From Alviniconcha marisindica (Eukaryota > Mollusca > Gastropoda > Provannidae), in NCBI GenBank assembly GCA_018857735.1, contig JABMCL010000106.1, forward strand, positions 905,001 to 969,000: 64,000 nucleotides of DNA, in the 5' to 3' direction. This document shows positions 54,776 to 64,000 of this stretch, one piece after another (positions within the stretch are counted from its first letter, which is position 1; each line of letters starts with the position of its first letter). The notes under the pieces are model-generated. The model did not search any database. It was not told the DNA's origin and worked only from the letters and a program-made list of their open reading frames with translations. A program made the position numbers and the translations under genes.

Positions 54776-55965
54776 TTGTTGAGGCTGCCCGGGAATTGCT
54801 GCAAAATTAATGCGATACGTGAAGTTCCACATCCATCATGGCCCCGCAACGCAAGGCTGATTGCACACGATCTAGCTACACGACGCGATTTCACGTGATA
54901 AGGAAAACCTACCAGCTCAACATTGCACATGCAGTTTTAAAACTGGCAAATCTGATTTTAAAGGTCTTGGAAGTTTAGCATTCGACCAAAAACAAAAACC
55001 GGGTGCATCTTTTCAAAGTAAATTGCAGTTTACTGCACCGGTACCGTTATCCAAAAGATTACCATTCATATTTCCTCCATACAATCCGTCTAATCGGATA
55101 CGAAGATAAGATTGCAAAATGCTTTAAAATGAAATCTCAGCACAACCTTGCCGGGTAATAATGTGTTGAAAAATCATTCCATGAACAGGAGTGAAAAATT
55201 TCCCCCCGGTCTACACCCTTCGCGCGTCTCGCACAGAATGAACTGCACAGTAAGCGTAACAACGCCTCCCGCCAAGTTGCTTGGTCGGGCACAGCTGGCT
55301 TTGCGGAAGGCTCGATGCACTAGGTTTCAGCTTCCAGCATATTTTTTTACCGTTTTTAGTTTTTTCTATTAAATAACGATTGACAATTAGTGTTTAAATA
55401 GTTACCGTACATGAAAAACGCAAAAGAATACAAAACAAGTTTTTTCGCTTTTTACCACCGACGCTTTCACTGAACACTTCCGAACGTCACGGCGCGAAAC
55501 ACGAATAATCACTGTAGAATCAGTTACTGTATGAAACAAAAGCGTCTTCTGATGTTACCAAAGGGTGTCCCAGTCAACATAAAATGCCTTTTCTGCTGTG
55601 TCTGGTAAAATTTTGTAGATTTATGTGCGTTCACAAGCTCCACGTGAGGGGTGCAAAACGTAAACATTGCCACTTTCAACATGTTTCACATGCGTTATCA
55701 ATGAAAAGTATAGCAAATCACGGCAAGATTGGTCTTGTTTGAAAGAGAATCGGTTGTAGAAACGCGTAAGCTATATGAATTGCGTAAGCGGTATTATAAT
55801 ACTCGATTAATCAAGGAAAAACAAAACATAAACAAGCTGTACTGACTGGTTCGACCGCTGCCATTTTCATTGCCAATGCGCATGTGTGACGTTCACCTGC
55901 ATTTTGATTGGCTAGATTAGACACCGCCTCCAGATGTCAAGGTCAAAGTTCGACCAGCTGTCATC
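54776..55965. promoter_or_regulatory. Divergent promoter region, cyclin E (-) and BtpA-like gene (+)
   Basis: The two starts point away from each other across 1.2 kb with no coding sequence. CACGTG E-boxes lie at 54892-54897 and 55641-55646, an inverted CCAAT ('gattggct') near 55906, and an NRF1-like 'atgcgcatgtg' plus 'tgacgt' near 55874-55892. Motifs are seen; use is inferred. Confidence 0.6.
55491..55499 (-). promoter_or_regulatory. Consensus E2F site (TTTCGCGCC on minus strand)
   Basis: GGCGCGAAA on the + strand is a full match to the E2F consensus TTTSSCGC. It lies about 715 bases upstream of the cyclin E start; cyclin E is a classic E2F target in animals. Confidence 0.55.
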
Positions 55966-56071
55966 ATGGCGTCTGCAAGGAGCGTTGCTACTACTTTGGA
56001 GCGCTTTTCCAAATTATTCAAGCATGATTTGGGAAATGTCATAGGCGTGATACATGTTCCTGCGTTGCCAG
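55966..56071 (+). CDS. BtpA-like gene exon 1
   Basis: Thirty-five codons plus one base. MASARSVATTLERFSKLF then HDLGNVIGVIHVPALPG, the conserved first strand of the BtpA fold ('IGxxHxPALPG'), donor GTAATG. Start chosen at the first ATG in frame, 'tcatcatggcg'. Confidence 0.93.
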
Positions 56072-59000
56072 GTAATGTCCACAGGTGGTGTGAATTTTAC
56101 AAGCCTCCAATTTTTAATTTTAGGCAAAGCGTATCATGTTTGTCCTGATATTGGTTTTTGAGCGAGTCGAAAGTAGGACAAGGATGTTAGTAGATATTGG
56201 TAAGAAAGCATTAGCCCTTTCAGAGTTTCACCAAACACACGTTCGCCTTCTATTTTTATTGTGTGTGTTTTAAGGGGCATGTGTCTTATGTTGTTTGCAT
56301 CAGGTGCTTGCATTAGGAACGACCGTGTTGCTGAAGATGCATGCTGATGAGTGGCCTTTCACAGTTGAAGGTTGCGTGCATTCTCCTGGGGTTGCCTTAT
56401 GCAATTTTGATGAGAGGCAGCCAAGGCAAGGCGTGCTTGTTGCTAAGACACGAAATGATCGCCCGTAGGCTTGAACGATAGACAGAGCAGACAGTTAATT
56501 GTCAGTGCTTGTGGGGAATTGCATGGCTTTGCCCACGACTACAGTTGCAGCATTTTACACTGAAAGAATGTCAGATTTTACTGGCACACAGCCATGGACA
56601 GGTCCACGCACACAGCTGTGTGATACATAGTTCAGGAGCTGTGTGAGAGTTGAGGTGGCCGTCCTGGGCTTTCTGTCCTAACAAGCCTAGCTTATGGCTT
56701 CCATGGACATAAAGCAATATTAAACCATGCCCACGCATTGGTCTCAGCTTGTCCCTAATATGTCAACCAACATCCAAGGACATTAAGCAACACTGGAAGG
56801 AAGGAAGGAAGCTGTGTGATTATAATTTAAGAAACAAAATTAAACAGGACCTTGATGAACAGCTTTAAACTTGTGAGAGATAGGTGATACAGAGATGAGA
56901 GATTCAGGTTTTGCTAAGCTTTTATGCTATGTGCTGATTCAAGACTTGCGCTGAATGAAGCCGGTGCATAATGATTTGAGATCTTCAGCTGTATTTTTGC
57001 ATGCACCAGTTCAAATCCCCAAAGGCTTAATTTGGTTCAGCCCATCCAGACATGGAGCAACTGGTACTCTTGTGCCAATTTAAAGGCACACATGTGACAT
57101 GGCACCCCTCCCCTCCCCCCACCACACACACACATACACATAGGAACTCCATGCAAATAGTGATAAATTTCAGGTGTTCTATGCTAAAATGGTGACATTC
57201 CATGCTGTAATAGTCATACATTTCACTTTTTCAGGCACTACATGCTATCACAGTGATAAATTTCAGACACCATGCAGTAATAGTAATAAGTTTAGGCAGT
57301 CCACGCAGTAACAGTAATAAATTTCTGCTTTCCATGCAGTAACAGTGATAAATCCAAGGCGTGTGTGTGTGCGTGCAGGTGTGTGGATGTAGGGGTGTAT
57401 GTTGTTTTGGTCACAATTGGTGGTGCAGATGGGTGTATACTTTTAACTATGCTTGTTGATGTATCATATTGTATGTTAGTGTTGTTTGCTTATGTTTGTA
57501 TGCTTACCACTTTTGAGACACTTTCCTTGTAAAACTTGGTGAATAAAGAATCTGAATCTGAAAAGTGCAGCATTCCATGCAGCAGCAGTGATAAATTTCT
57601 GCATTCCATGGAGTAATGGTGATAAATTTCTGCATTCCATGCAGTAACGGTGATAAAGTTCTGCATTCCATGCAGTAACAGTGATACATTTCCAGCATTC
57701 CCTGCAGTAACAGAGATAAATGTCTGCATTCCATGGAGTAACAGTGATAAATTTCTGCATTCCATGCAGTAACAGTGATACATTTCCAGCATTCCCTGCA
57801 GTAACAGTGATAAATGTCTGCATTCCATGCAGTAACAGTGATAATCTGCATCCATGAGTAACAGTGATAATTTCCAGTCTATGCAGTAACAGTGATACAT
57901 TTCCAGCATTCCCTGCAGTAACAGTGATAAATTTCTGCATTCCATGCAATAACAGTGATAAATTTCTGCATTCCATGCAGTAACAGTGATACATTTCTGC
58001 ATTCCCTGCAGTAACACTAACAGTGATACATTTCTGCATTCCATGCAGTAACAGTGATACATTTCCAGCATTCCCTGCAATAACAGTGACAAATTTCTGC
58101 ATTCCATGCAGTGACAGTCATACATTTCTGCACTCCATGCAGTAACAGTGATAAATTTCCAGCAGTCCATGCAGTAACAGTGATAAGTTTCCAGCAGTCC
58201 ATGCAGTAACAGTGATACATTTCAGCACTCCATGCAGTGACATCATACATTTCTGCATTCAAAGCAGTAACAGGATAAAATTTCAGCAGTCCATGCAATA
58301 ACAGTGACAGAATTTCAGCACTTTCCCTGCAGTGACAGTCATACATTTCTGCACTACCATGCAGTAACAGTGATAAATTTCCCGGGAGTCCATGCAATAA
58401 CAGTGATCAGTGTTCCCGCACTCCATGCAGTAACAGTGAAACATTTCAGCACTCCATGGGAAAAACATCAAAGTAACAGAGATAAAATTTCAGGCAGTCC
58501 ATGCAATAACAGTGATCAGTGTCAGCACTCAAGGCTGTAACAGTGAAAGATTTCAGGCACACAGTGGGAAAAACAACAAATAACAGTGATACATTTCAGG
58601 CAGTCCATGCAATAACACACTTAACAGTGCAGTGTCAGTACTCAAGGCTGTAACAGTGAAAGATTTCAGACACACAGTGCAGTAACAGTGTGAAATTTCA
58701 GGCAGTCCATGCAATAACACATTAACAGTGCAGTGTCAGCACTCAAGGCTGTAACAGTGAAAGATTTCAGGCACACAGTGCGGTAACAGTGTAAATTTAA
58801 GGCAGTCCAGCAATAACAGTGATCAATGTCAGCACTTCATGGTGTAACAGTGAAATATTTCAGGTACACAATGTAGTAACAGTGATACATTTCCAGCAGT
58901 CCAGGCAGTAAGTGAGAACTTCCAGGCAGTAACAGTGATCAGTGTCAGCACTCAAGGCTGTAACAATGAAATATTTCAGGCACACAGTGCAGTAACAGTG

Positions 59001-62000
59001 ATACATTTCAGGCAGTCCAGGAAGTCAGTGATACATTTCAGGCAGTCCATGCAATAACACACTTAACAGTGCAGTGTCAGTACTCAAGGCTGTAACAGTG
59101 AAAGATTTCAGGCACACAGTGGAAAACAACAACTACTAACAGTGAGAAATTTCAGGCAGTCCATGCAATAACACACTTAACAGTGCAGTGTCAGTACTCA
59201 AGGCTGTAACAGTGAAAGATTTCACACACACAGTGCGGTAACAGTGTGAAATTTAAGGCAGTCCATGCAATAACAGTGATCAATATCAGCACTTCATGGT
59301 GTAACAGTGAAAGATTTCAGGTACACAATGTAGTAACAGTGATACATTTCCAGCAGTCCAGGCAGTAAGTGAGAACTTTCAGGCAGTCCAGGCACTGGGC
59401 AGTAACAGTGATCAGTGTCAGCACTCAAGGCTGTAACAATGAAATATTTCAGGCACACAGTGCAGTAACAGTGATACATTTCAGGCAGTCCAGGAAGTAA
59501 GTGATACATTTCAGGCAGTCCATGCAATAACAGTGATCAGTGTCAGCACTCAAGGCTGTAACAGTGATCAGTGTCAGCACTCAAGGCTGTAACAGTGATC
59601 AGTGTCAGCACTCAAGGCTGTAACAGTTAAAGATTTCAGGCACACAGTGGCCAGTGCAGCAACACTACAGTGAGAAATTTCAGACAGCCCGGGCAGTAAG
59701 TGAGAAATTTCAGGCAGTCTATGCAATAACAATAATACATTTCAAGCAGTCTGTGCAGTGATCAGTGTCAGCACCCCATGCTGTAACAGTGAAAGATTTC
59801 AGGCACACAATACAGTAACAGTGGTAAATTTCAGCACTCCAAGCAGTAACAGCGATGACTTACACAGTCTAATTGATGCAGTAAAACTAGAAGTGATAAG
59901 TTTCAGACAGTTTTGCAGTAATGGTAATAAATTTCAGGTACTTTATGCAGTACTAGTGATGATCTGCAGACAAGCAATGGTGATGAACATTAGACAATCA
60001 GTGCAATAACAGTGATAAATTTGAGGCATTTTATGCCCTTTATAATAATAGTACAATTTTGGGCCCCTTATGCTCTAACTGTAGTAAATTTCAGGCATTC
60101 TGTGCAGTGACGTTAATGGACTTCAGGCACTCCATGCAGTGACGTTAATGGATTTCAGGCACTCCATGCAGTGATGTTACCTTCATGGATTTCAGGCACT
60201 CCATGCAGTGATGTTGATGAATTTCAGGCACTAACTCTGTGCAATGATGTTGATGAATTTTAGGAACTTGCAGTGATATTGATGGATTTCAGGCACTCCA
60301 TGCAATGATGTTGATGAATTTCAGACACTGATTCTGTGCAATGATGTTGATAAATTTTAGGAACTTGCAGTGATGTTGATGGATTTCAGGCACTCCATGC
60401 AATGATGCTGATGAATTTCAGACACTAATTCTGTGCAATGATGTTGATGAATTTTAGGAACTTGCAGTGATGTAGATGGATTTCAGGCACTCCATGTAAT
60501 GGTGTTGATAAATTTCAGGAACTCCATGCAGTAACAATGATGCAAACAAGATTATTGACGAGGCATGCCGGGAGGCTGTCATCTACAAGGACTTGGGAGT
60601 GGTGAGCTTTGTGACCTGTCTTAAAAAGTAAAGAACAGTGTCTGTTTGTGCAGTGCTGTCGACACCATGAATGATTTGGTGCTCGAACCGCTAACCCACT
60701 GAAACTGTAGAGATGAAACCTGGTGTGAAGATTCCTGAGGGCATGACTGCGGCCCTGCTTGTCGGGTAGTGCCATGGTGTAATGGTTAGCGCTCTGGACT
60801 GTCCCACCAGCAACCACAAGTTCAAATCTGAATGGAACCTATTTTTTCTCTCTAACATCCCCCACGCGATTAAAAAAAATTAAAAAAAAAATCAGTTACT
60901 GCAACACCAGTATGAAAATGTACTACCTTTCTTTGCTGTGTTTGTCTCTGTGTCAGCATGTGCATCATCAAAAATAGATTCAGTGCTTCCATTTAGGTGG
61001 AAGAGATGGCCAAAGTGGGTACTTTGCTGGTATATTTATAAAGCACACACAGCTGTGTCTAAATTTGAATCTCGCCATCCCCCATCTTCTTCTTTTTCTT
61101 CTTTGCATAGAATTTAACTGCAGAGAAATCTCAGGGTGGGCGCAAAGCCTAGCACATTACGGTCACCCATCCATTTGGTGACCATGCTCGACCATGCTTA
61201 ACTTTGGCTTTCGAGAGTGAGTGTTCTTGCTTTGCACCACTGACTCTTTCATCTGAAATAGTGCTTTGCCCTGATATTACTTAAACAGTTGTCTGAGGTT
61301 AAAAATGTTGTGTCCTCTCTTTTGTTTTGTTTGTCTCTCTCTCTCTGCCTGAGTGTCTCTATCTCTCTCATTCCCATCAAATTTGGGAAGTTTCACAGTC
61401 TCAGAGACTGAATGTTGTTCAGCTTTTCATATGAATAAATATTAACTCATTCACTGATTGAGTGATCCACAGGAAATGTTCATCTTATTTTATTGTTTAA
61501 GGGAGGCAATTGATGCACTTCCTGTTTTGGCAAAAACTTTATTTGTCATTTAAAAAATTTTTTGCAGTTTTCAGATCTTTTAAACTCTACAGCATGAAAA
61601 TCTATGTTGAGCTTGACATATTCATGCCATTTATTGTCAACCATTGTCAAAGTCACTTGGGCTTTGAAAAATAAAGACAGTGTGTGTGTGTGTGTGTGTG
61701 TGTGTTAATTTTGAATGTCATCCATATAAGGTTTTGCTGATCTATTTAAAAAATAAAAAGAAGCAGCCTGAAACATGGTTAACTACTAGTGTTCTAAAAC
61801 AAAATATAAAAATATTACCCTGAAAAAGTGCACACCTTTTGTATTGTCCGATTAAGATTAGCTTATCTTTTTAACAGTTTGTGGGTTAGTTTGGATTTTG
61901 TTTCTTAGTTCTGATATAACCCTATGCGATTGACTGGGCTCAAAACACCAACTATCTTAACTAACTAATAATCATCTTGTTTCCAGGACGGCGTCATTGT

Positions 62001-63536
62001 GGAGAACATGCATGATGTCCCCTACATGCAGTCTGACAGCGTGGGGCCAGAGGTCACGGCCATGATGACAGCCATCTGCATTCACGTCAAGCGACTGCTG
62101 AAGCCCAGTCCTGTGGGCGTTCAAGTGCTGGCAGGGGCCAACAAACAGGCTATGGCCGTTGCCAAGGCTGCAGGTAGGTGTTGGGTCATGGCTGTTGTCA
62201 AGGTTGCAGGTCGATGGTGGGATCATGGCTGTTGCCAAGGTTGCCGGTGGGTGGTGGGGTCATGGCCGTTGCCAAGGTGGGTAGTGGGGTCATGGCCGTT
62301 GCCAAGGCTGCAGGTGGGTGGTGGGGTCATGGCTGATGCAAAGGCTGCAGGTGGGTGGTGGGGTTATGGCCACTGCCAAGGCTGCAGGTGGGTGGTGGGG
62401 TCATGGCCATTGTCAAGGCTGCAGGTGGGTGGTGGGGTCATGGCCACTGCCAAGGCTGCAGGTGGCTGGTGGGGTCATGGCTGTTGTCAAGGCTGCAGGT
62501 GGGTGGTGGGGTCATGGTTGTTGCCAAGGCTGCAGGTGGCTGGTGGGTCATGGCCACTGCCAAGGCTGCAGGTGGGTGGTAGGTCATGGCTGTTGCCAAG
62601 GCTACAGGTGGGTGTTGGGGTCATGGCTGTTGCCAAGGCTGCAGGTCAGTAGTGGGGTCATGGCTGTTGTCAAGGCTGTGGGTGGGTGTTGGGGTCATGG
62701 CCATTGCCATGGCAGTGTGTGGGTGGTGGGGTCATGGCCATAGCCAAGGCTGCAGGTCAATGGTGGTGGGGTTATGGCCTTTGCCAAGGCTGCAAGTGGG
62801 TGGTGGCAGGGTCATGGCTGTTGCCAAGGCTAAGAGATCCTAAGAGGATGCACCTCTGGTAGAGTTTATGTACCATGTATTTACATGCATGCCAGGTGAG
62901 AGTTACCGTAGGTGACTCAGGTCTTTGTTGGTGTTGTGTTACATATTTCGAGTGCTAATTAACTCCCTTGTGTGTTGATTCTGCACAAGTGCTCTGGGCC
63001 TCGTTCTGTTTCAGATTTTAGATCTGCGAAATCCATCATGGCAGATTGTTCTTGTTCTGGTCTGTGTGATAAACACTGTGGGCAGATGTTCAGATTCATG
63101 AGGTATTTGATGGACTAATACACAGAGGGGCCTGGGTACAAACTTGGAGAATGATGGTAACATGTTAAATTTGATCAGATAAATGAAATGTTGCTAGCTG
63201 CTTGAATAAATGCCTTATTATTAATTATATGTCCTCAGCATGGTATTTGCAGAAATATGTTTTGTAAATAGGTACATCAAGAGTTGAATTGATTGATCCT
63301 TGAATGAAGAATCCTTGTCCTTGATTTCTACCAGTAATTTTTCATAAGTTTGACTTTGTGAGTGGTGTGTGTGTGTGTTGTGCAGACCTGGAGTTCATTC
63401 GTGCGGAGGGATTTGTGTTTTCACATGTGGCTGACGAGGGCTTGATGAATGCCTGTGCGGGAGATCTCATGCGCTACCGACACAGCATCGGTGCAGATAA
63501 TATTATGGTGTTTGCTGATGTCAAGAAAAAACACAG
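55966..63536 (+). CDS. BtpA/F13E9.13-family protein, 5' part (four exons; continues past the window)
   Basis: BtpA proteins are TIM-barrel-like; the cyanobacterial founder is named for photosystem I biogenesis, and animal members (C. elegans F13E9.13) are annotated as putative mitochondrial proteins without a known reaction. Exons: 55966-56071, 60519-60601, 61987-62173, 63386-63536, giving 175 codons plus two bases of about 270 expected. Conserved blocks in order: VIGVIHVPALPGTP, IDEACREAVIYKDLGVDG, IVENMHDVPYMQ, VGVQVLAGANKQAMAVAKAA, then EFIRAEGFVFSHVADEG, GDLMRYRHSIGADNIMVFAD and VKKKHS. All introns are GT-AG and the phases chain. The short N-terminus is weakly basic; a mitochondrial signal is not clear. 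Introns 1 and 3 contain minisatellites built on the splice junctions. The rest of the gene must lie right of 64000. Confidence 0.93.
56072..56599 (+). other. Unassigned start of BtpA intron 1
   Basis: No repeat unit or exon recognised before the SINE fragment. Confidence 0.4.
56600..56745 (+). mobile_element. SINE family B 3' end
   Basis: 'gagagttgaggtggccgtcc', 'tcctaacaagcctagc' and 'ggcttccatggacataaagc' match 63910-64000 and the minus-strand element at 2795-3130. Head missing. Confidence 0.6.
57170..60518 (+). repeat. About 31-35 bp splice-acceptor minisatellite, about 95 copies, BtpA intron 1
   Basis: Unit 'atttcaggcactccatgcag' plus 'taacagtgataa'. The real exon 2 border is 'atttcag' then 'gaactccatgcagtaacaat'. 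The unit therefore holds an acceptor and about 23 bases of exon 2, and the last unit is the functional junction. Subfamilies: 'tttctgcattccatgcagta' (57570-58140), 'tttcaggcagtccatgcaat' (58140-59720) and 'cactccatgcagtgatgttg' (60080-60518). A LINE tail interrupts the array at 57355-57565. Confidence 0.97.
57355..57565 (+). mobile_element. LINE 3' tail inserted in the BtpA array
   Basis: A T/G-rich segment ends 'cactttccttgtaaaacttg', then 'gtgaataaagaatctgaatc', the familiar 3' end with a CTGAAT tail of non-LTR elements. Repeat units resume directly after it. Confidence 0.65.
60519..60601 (+). CDS. BtpA-like gene exon 2
   Basis: GA completes Gly36; then TPCSNNDANKIIDEACREA and VIYKDLGV, donor GTGAGC. 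TP follows PALPG in the family. The first about 23 bases equal the minisatellite unit; the rest is unique. Confidence 0.92.
60767..60840 (+). pseudogene. tRNA-Gln-like pseudogene
   Basis: 'ccatggtgtaatggttagcg' and 'ctctggact' match eukaryotic tRNA-Gln, and it ends 'tggaacct' before a T-run. The 5' acceptor strand is mutated, the anticodon loop has become CTGTCCC, and the T stem does not pair, so it is a decayed copy or tRNA-derived retroposon. BtpA intron 2. Confidence 0.6.
61115..61240 (-). pseudogene. 5S rRNA-derived sequence (retropseudogene or SINE3-like head)
   Basis: Read on the minus strand: 'cgaaagccaaagttaagcat', 'ggtcgagcatggtcacc' and 'atggatgggtgaccg', in the order and spacing of the 5S internal promoter (box A, intermediate element, box C). 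The first third of 5S is missing or unrecognisable. BtpA intron 2. Confidence 0.6.
61770..61890. mobile_element. Fragment of the 15.3-kb-type MITE family
   Basis: 'actagtgttctaaaacaaa' and 'tattaccctgaaaaagtg' resemble the ends and core at 15395-15540. Diverged. The remaining intron 2 sequence (60841-61114, 61241-61769) shows only simple repeats, including a TG run at 61680-61704. Confidence 0.4.
61987..62173 (+). CDS. BtpA-like gene exon 3
   Basis: Sixty-two codons plus one base after acceptor 'cttgtttccag'. DGVIVENMHDVPYMQSDSVG, then GPEVTAMM and GVQVLAGANKQAMAVAKAA, donor GTAGGT. The last 22 bases and the donor are the first unit of the array that follows. Confidence 0.95.
62150..62835 (+). 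repeat. 37-bp splice-donor minisatellite, about 18 copies, BtpA exon 3 / intron 3
   Basis: Unit 'catggccgttgccaaggctg' plus 'caggtgggtggtggggt': the last about 22 bases of exon 3, the junction CAG|GTRGGT and intron bases. Nearly every copy keeps GCAGGTGGGT, a good 5' splice site. The exon frame stays open to about 62650. Confidence 0.97.
62845..63025 (+). mobile_element. Single arm of the fold-back family
   Basis: 'gtagagtttatgtaccatgt', 'atttacatgcatgccaggtg', 'gtgactcaggtctttgttg' and 'gggcctcgttctgtttcag' match the right arms at 8681-8990 and 10612-11050. Confidence 0.7.
63386..63536 (+). CDS. BtpA-like gene exon 4
   Basis: AC completes Asp126; then LEFIRAEGFVFSHVADEGLM, GDLMRYRHSIGADNIMVFAD and VKKKH, ending AG| at donor GTACAG (family Ser next). 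This is the most conserved block of BtpA proteins. Confidence 0.95.
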
Positions 63537-63909
63537 GTACAGGATTGTTTTCATCTTGACCTTTTTGACTTTAATCCATTCTATAGACTTGGAGTAAGCC
63601 TAAATCAACAGTGATGGTGTTACTGAAACGGTGAAACAGCTATTAACATCCAGTTGCGTTTTGAAAACTGTCTGTATACTACATAATGATACGCTAATAC
63701 TTGAGTGAAAACATTTTCTGAAGATTTTTGAATGCAGCAAATTTGACTGAGAGAAAAATATTCTGTTGAGGACTGAAGGCATCATTAGCTGAGTTGCATA
63801 TAATTCAGCTTGTAAGCTCCCCAGGTTGTTTTGAGATGAGGCGCCATAAATACTTGTTATTATTAGCTTTCTCAAGCAGTGGTGCAATCAGACTATAAAG
63901 GAGGGAGAG
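63537..63909 (+). other. Start of BtpA intron 4
   Basis: No exon seen. 'gagatgaggcgccataaata' with 'ttgttattatta' near 63833 is a retroelement-type tail. Confidence 0.45.
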
Positions 63910-64000
63910 AGAGAAAGAGGAATCGTGAGAGTCGAGGTGGCCGTCCTGGGCTGTCCGTCCTAACGAGCCTTCTGGTTTCCGTGGACGTAAAGCTATATTG
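63910..64000 (+). mobile_element. SINE family B 3' part, cut by the window end
   Basis: 'gagagtcgaggtggccgtcc', 'cctaacgagccttctggttt' and 'ccgtggacgtaaagc' match the other family B ends. Confidence 0.65.

Noticed and set aside
60767..60840. Functional tRNA gene
   Set aside because: Acceptor and T stems do not pair and the anticodon loop is altered.

Overview
This window is animal nuclear DNA. It has spliced genes with GT-AG introns, tRNA- and 5S-derived retroelements, LINE tails, MITE-like elements and a very heavy load of minisatellites. The proteins encoded (Piezo, CHMP1A, cyclin E, a BtpA/F13E9.13-type protein) and the repeat style fit a lophotrochozoan, probably a gastropod mollusc; that placement is inference. 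No bacterial operon, CRISPR array or virus was seen.

Layout. (1) 1-6876, + strand: the 3' end of a Piezo mechanosensitive channel gene. Two homologous terminal coding exons, A (4065-4323) and B (6603-6876), start in the same phase and each has its own stop, so they are alternative last exons coding the pore-lining inner helix and C-terminal domain. (2) 6877-20149: repeat-rich flank with fold-back elements, a piggyBac-like MITE, a decayed SAP-domain transposon piece and microsatellites. (3) 31220-20150, - strand: a complete CHMP1A gene (ESCRT-III) in seven coding exons, tail to tail with Piezo, with a one-base deletion in exon 3. (4) 31221-41024: no gene recognised. (5) 54775-41025, - strand: a complete cyclin E gene in eleven coding exons (611 codons) with an unusual insert of about 150 residues inside the cyclin fold and a conserved C-terminal TPPxS degron. 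(6) 54776-55965: a divergent promoter region with a consensus E2F site. (7) 55966 to beyond the window, + strand: the first four exons of a BtpA-family gene.

The most striking pattern is where the minisatellites lie. In CHMP1A intron 1, BtpA intron 1, BtpA intron 3 and cyclin E intron 5 the repeat unit contains the neighbouring splice site plus bordering exon sequence, and the last unit of the array is the functional exon junction. Three arrays are built on acceptors and one on a donor. Cyclin E exon 5 has a related 77-bp triplication whose two intronic copies have lost the acceptor AG. Further arrays hold acceptor-like motifs in the sense orientation of the host gene, or start at a stop codon. 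It looks as if exon borders are being amplified into ladders of decoy splice sites.

All exon models were built by eye from family resemblance, reading phase and splice consensus; every internal junction keeps phase. Positions of repeats are approximate to about 10-20 bases.
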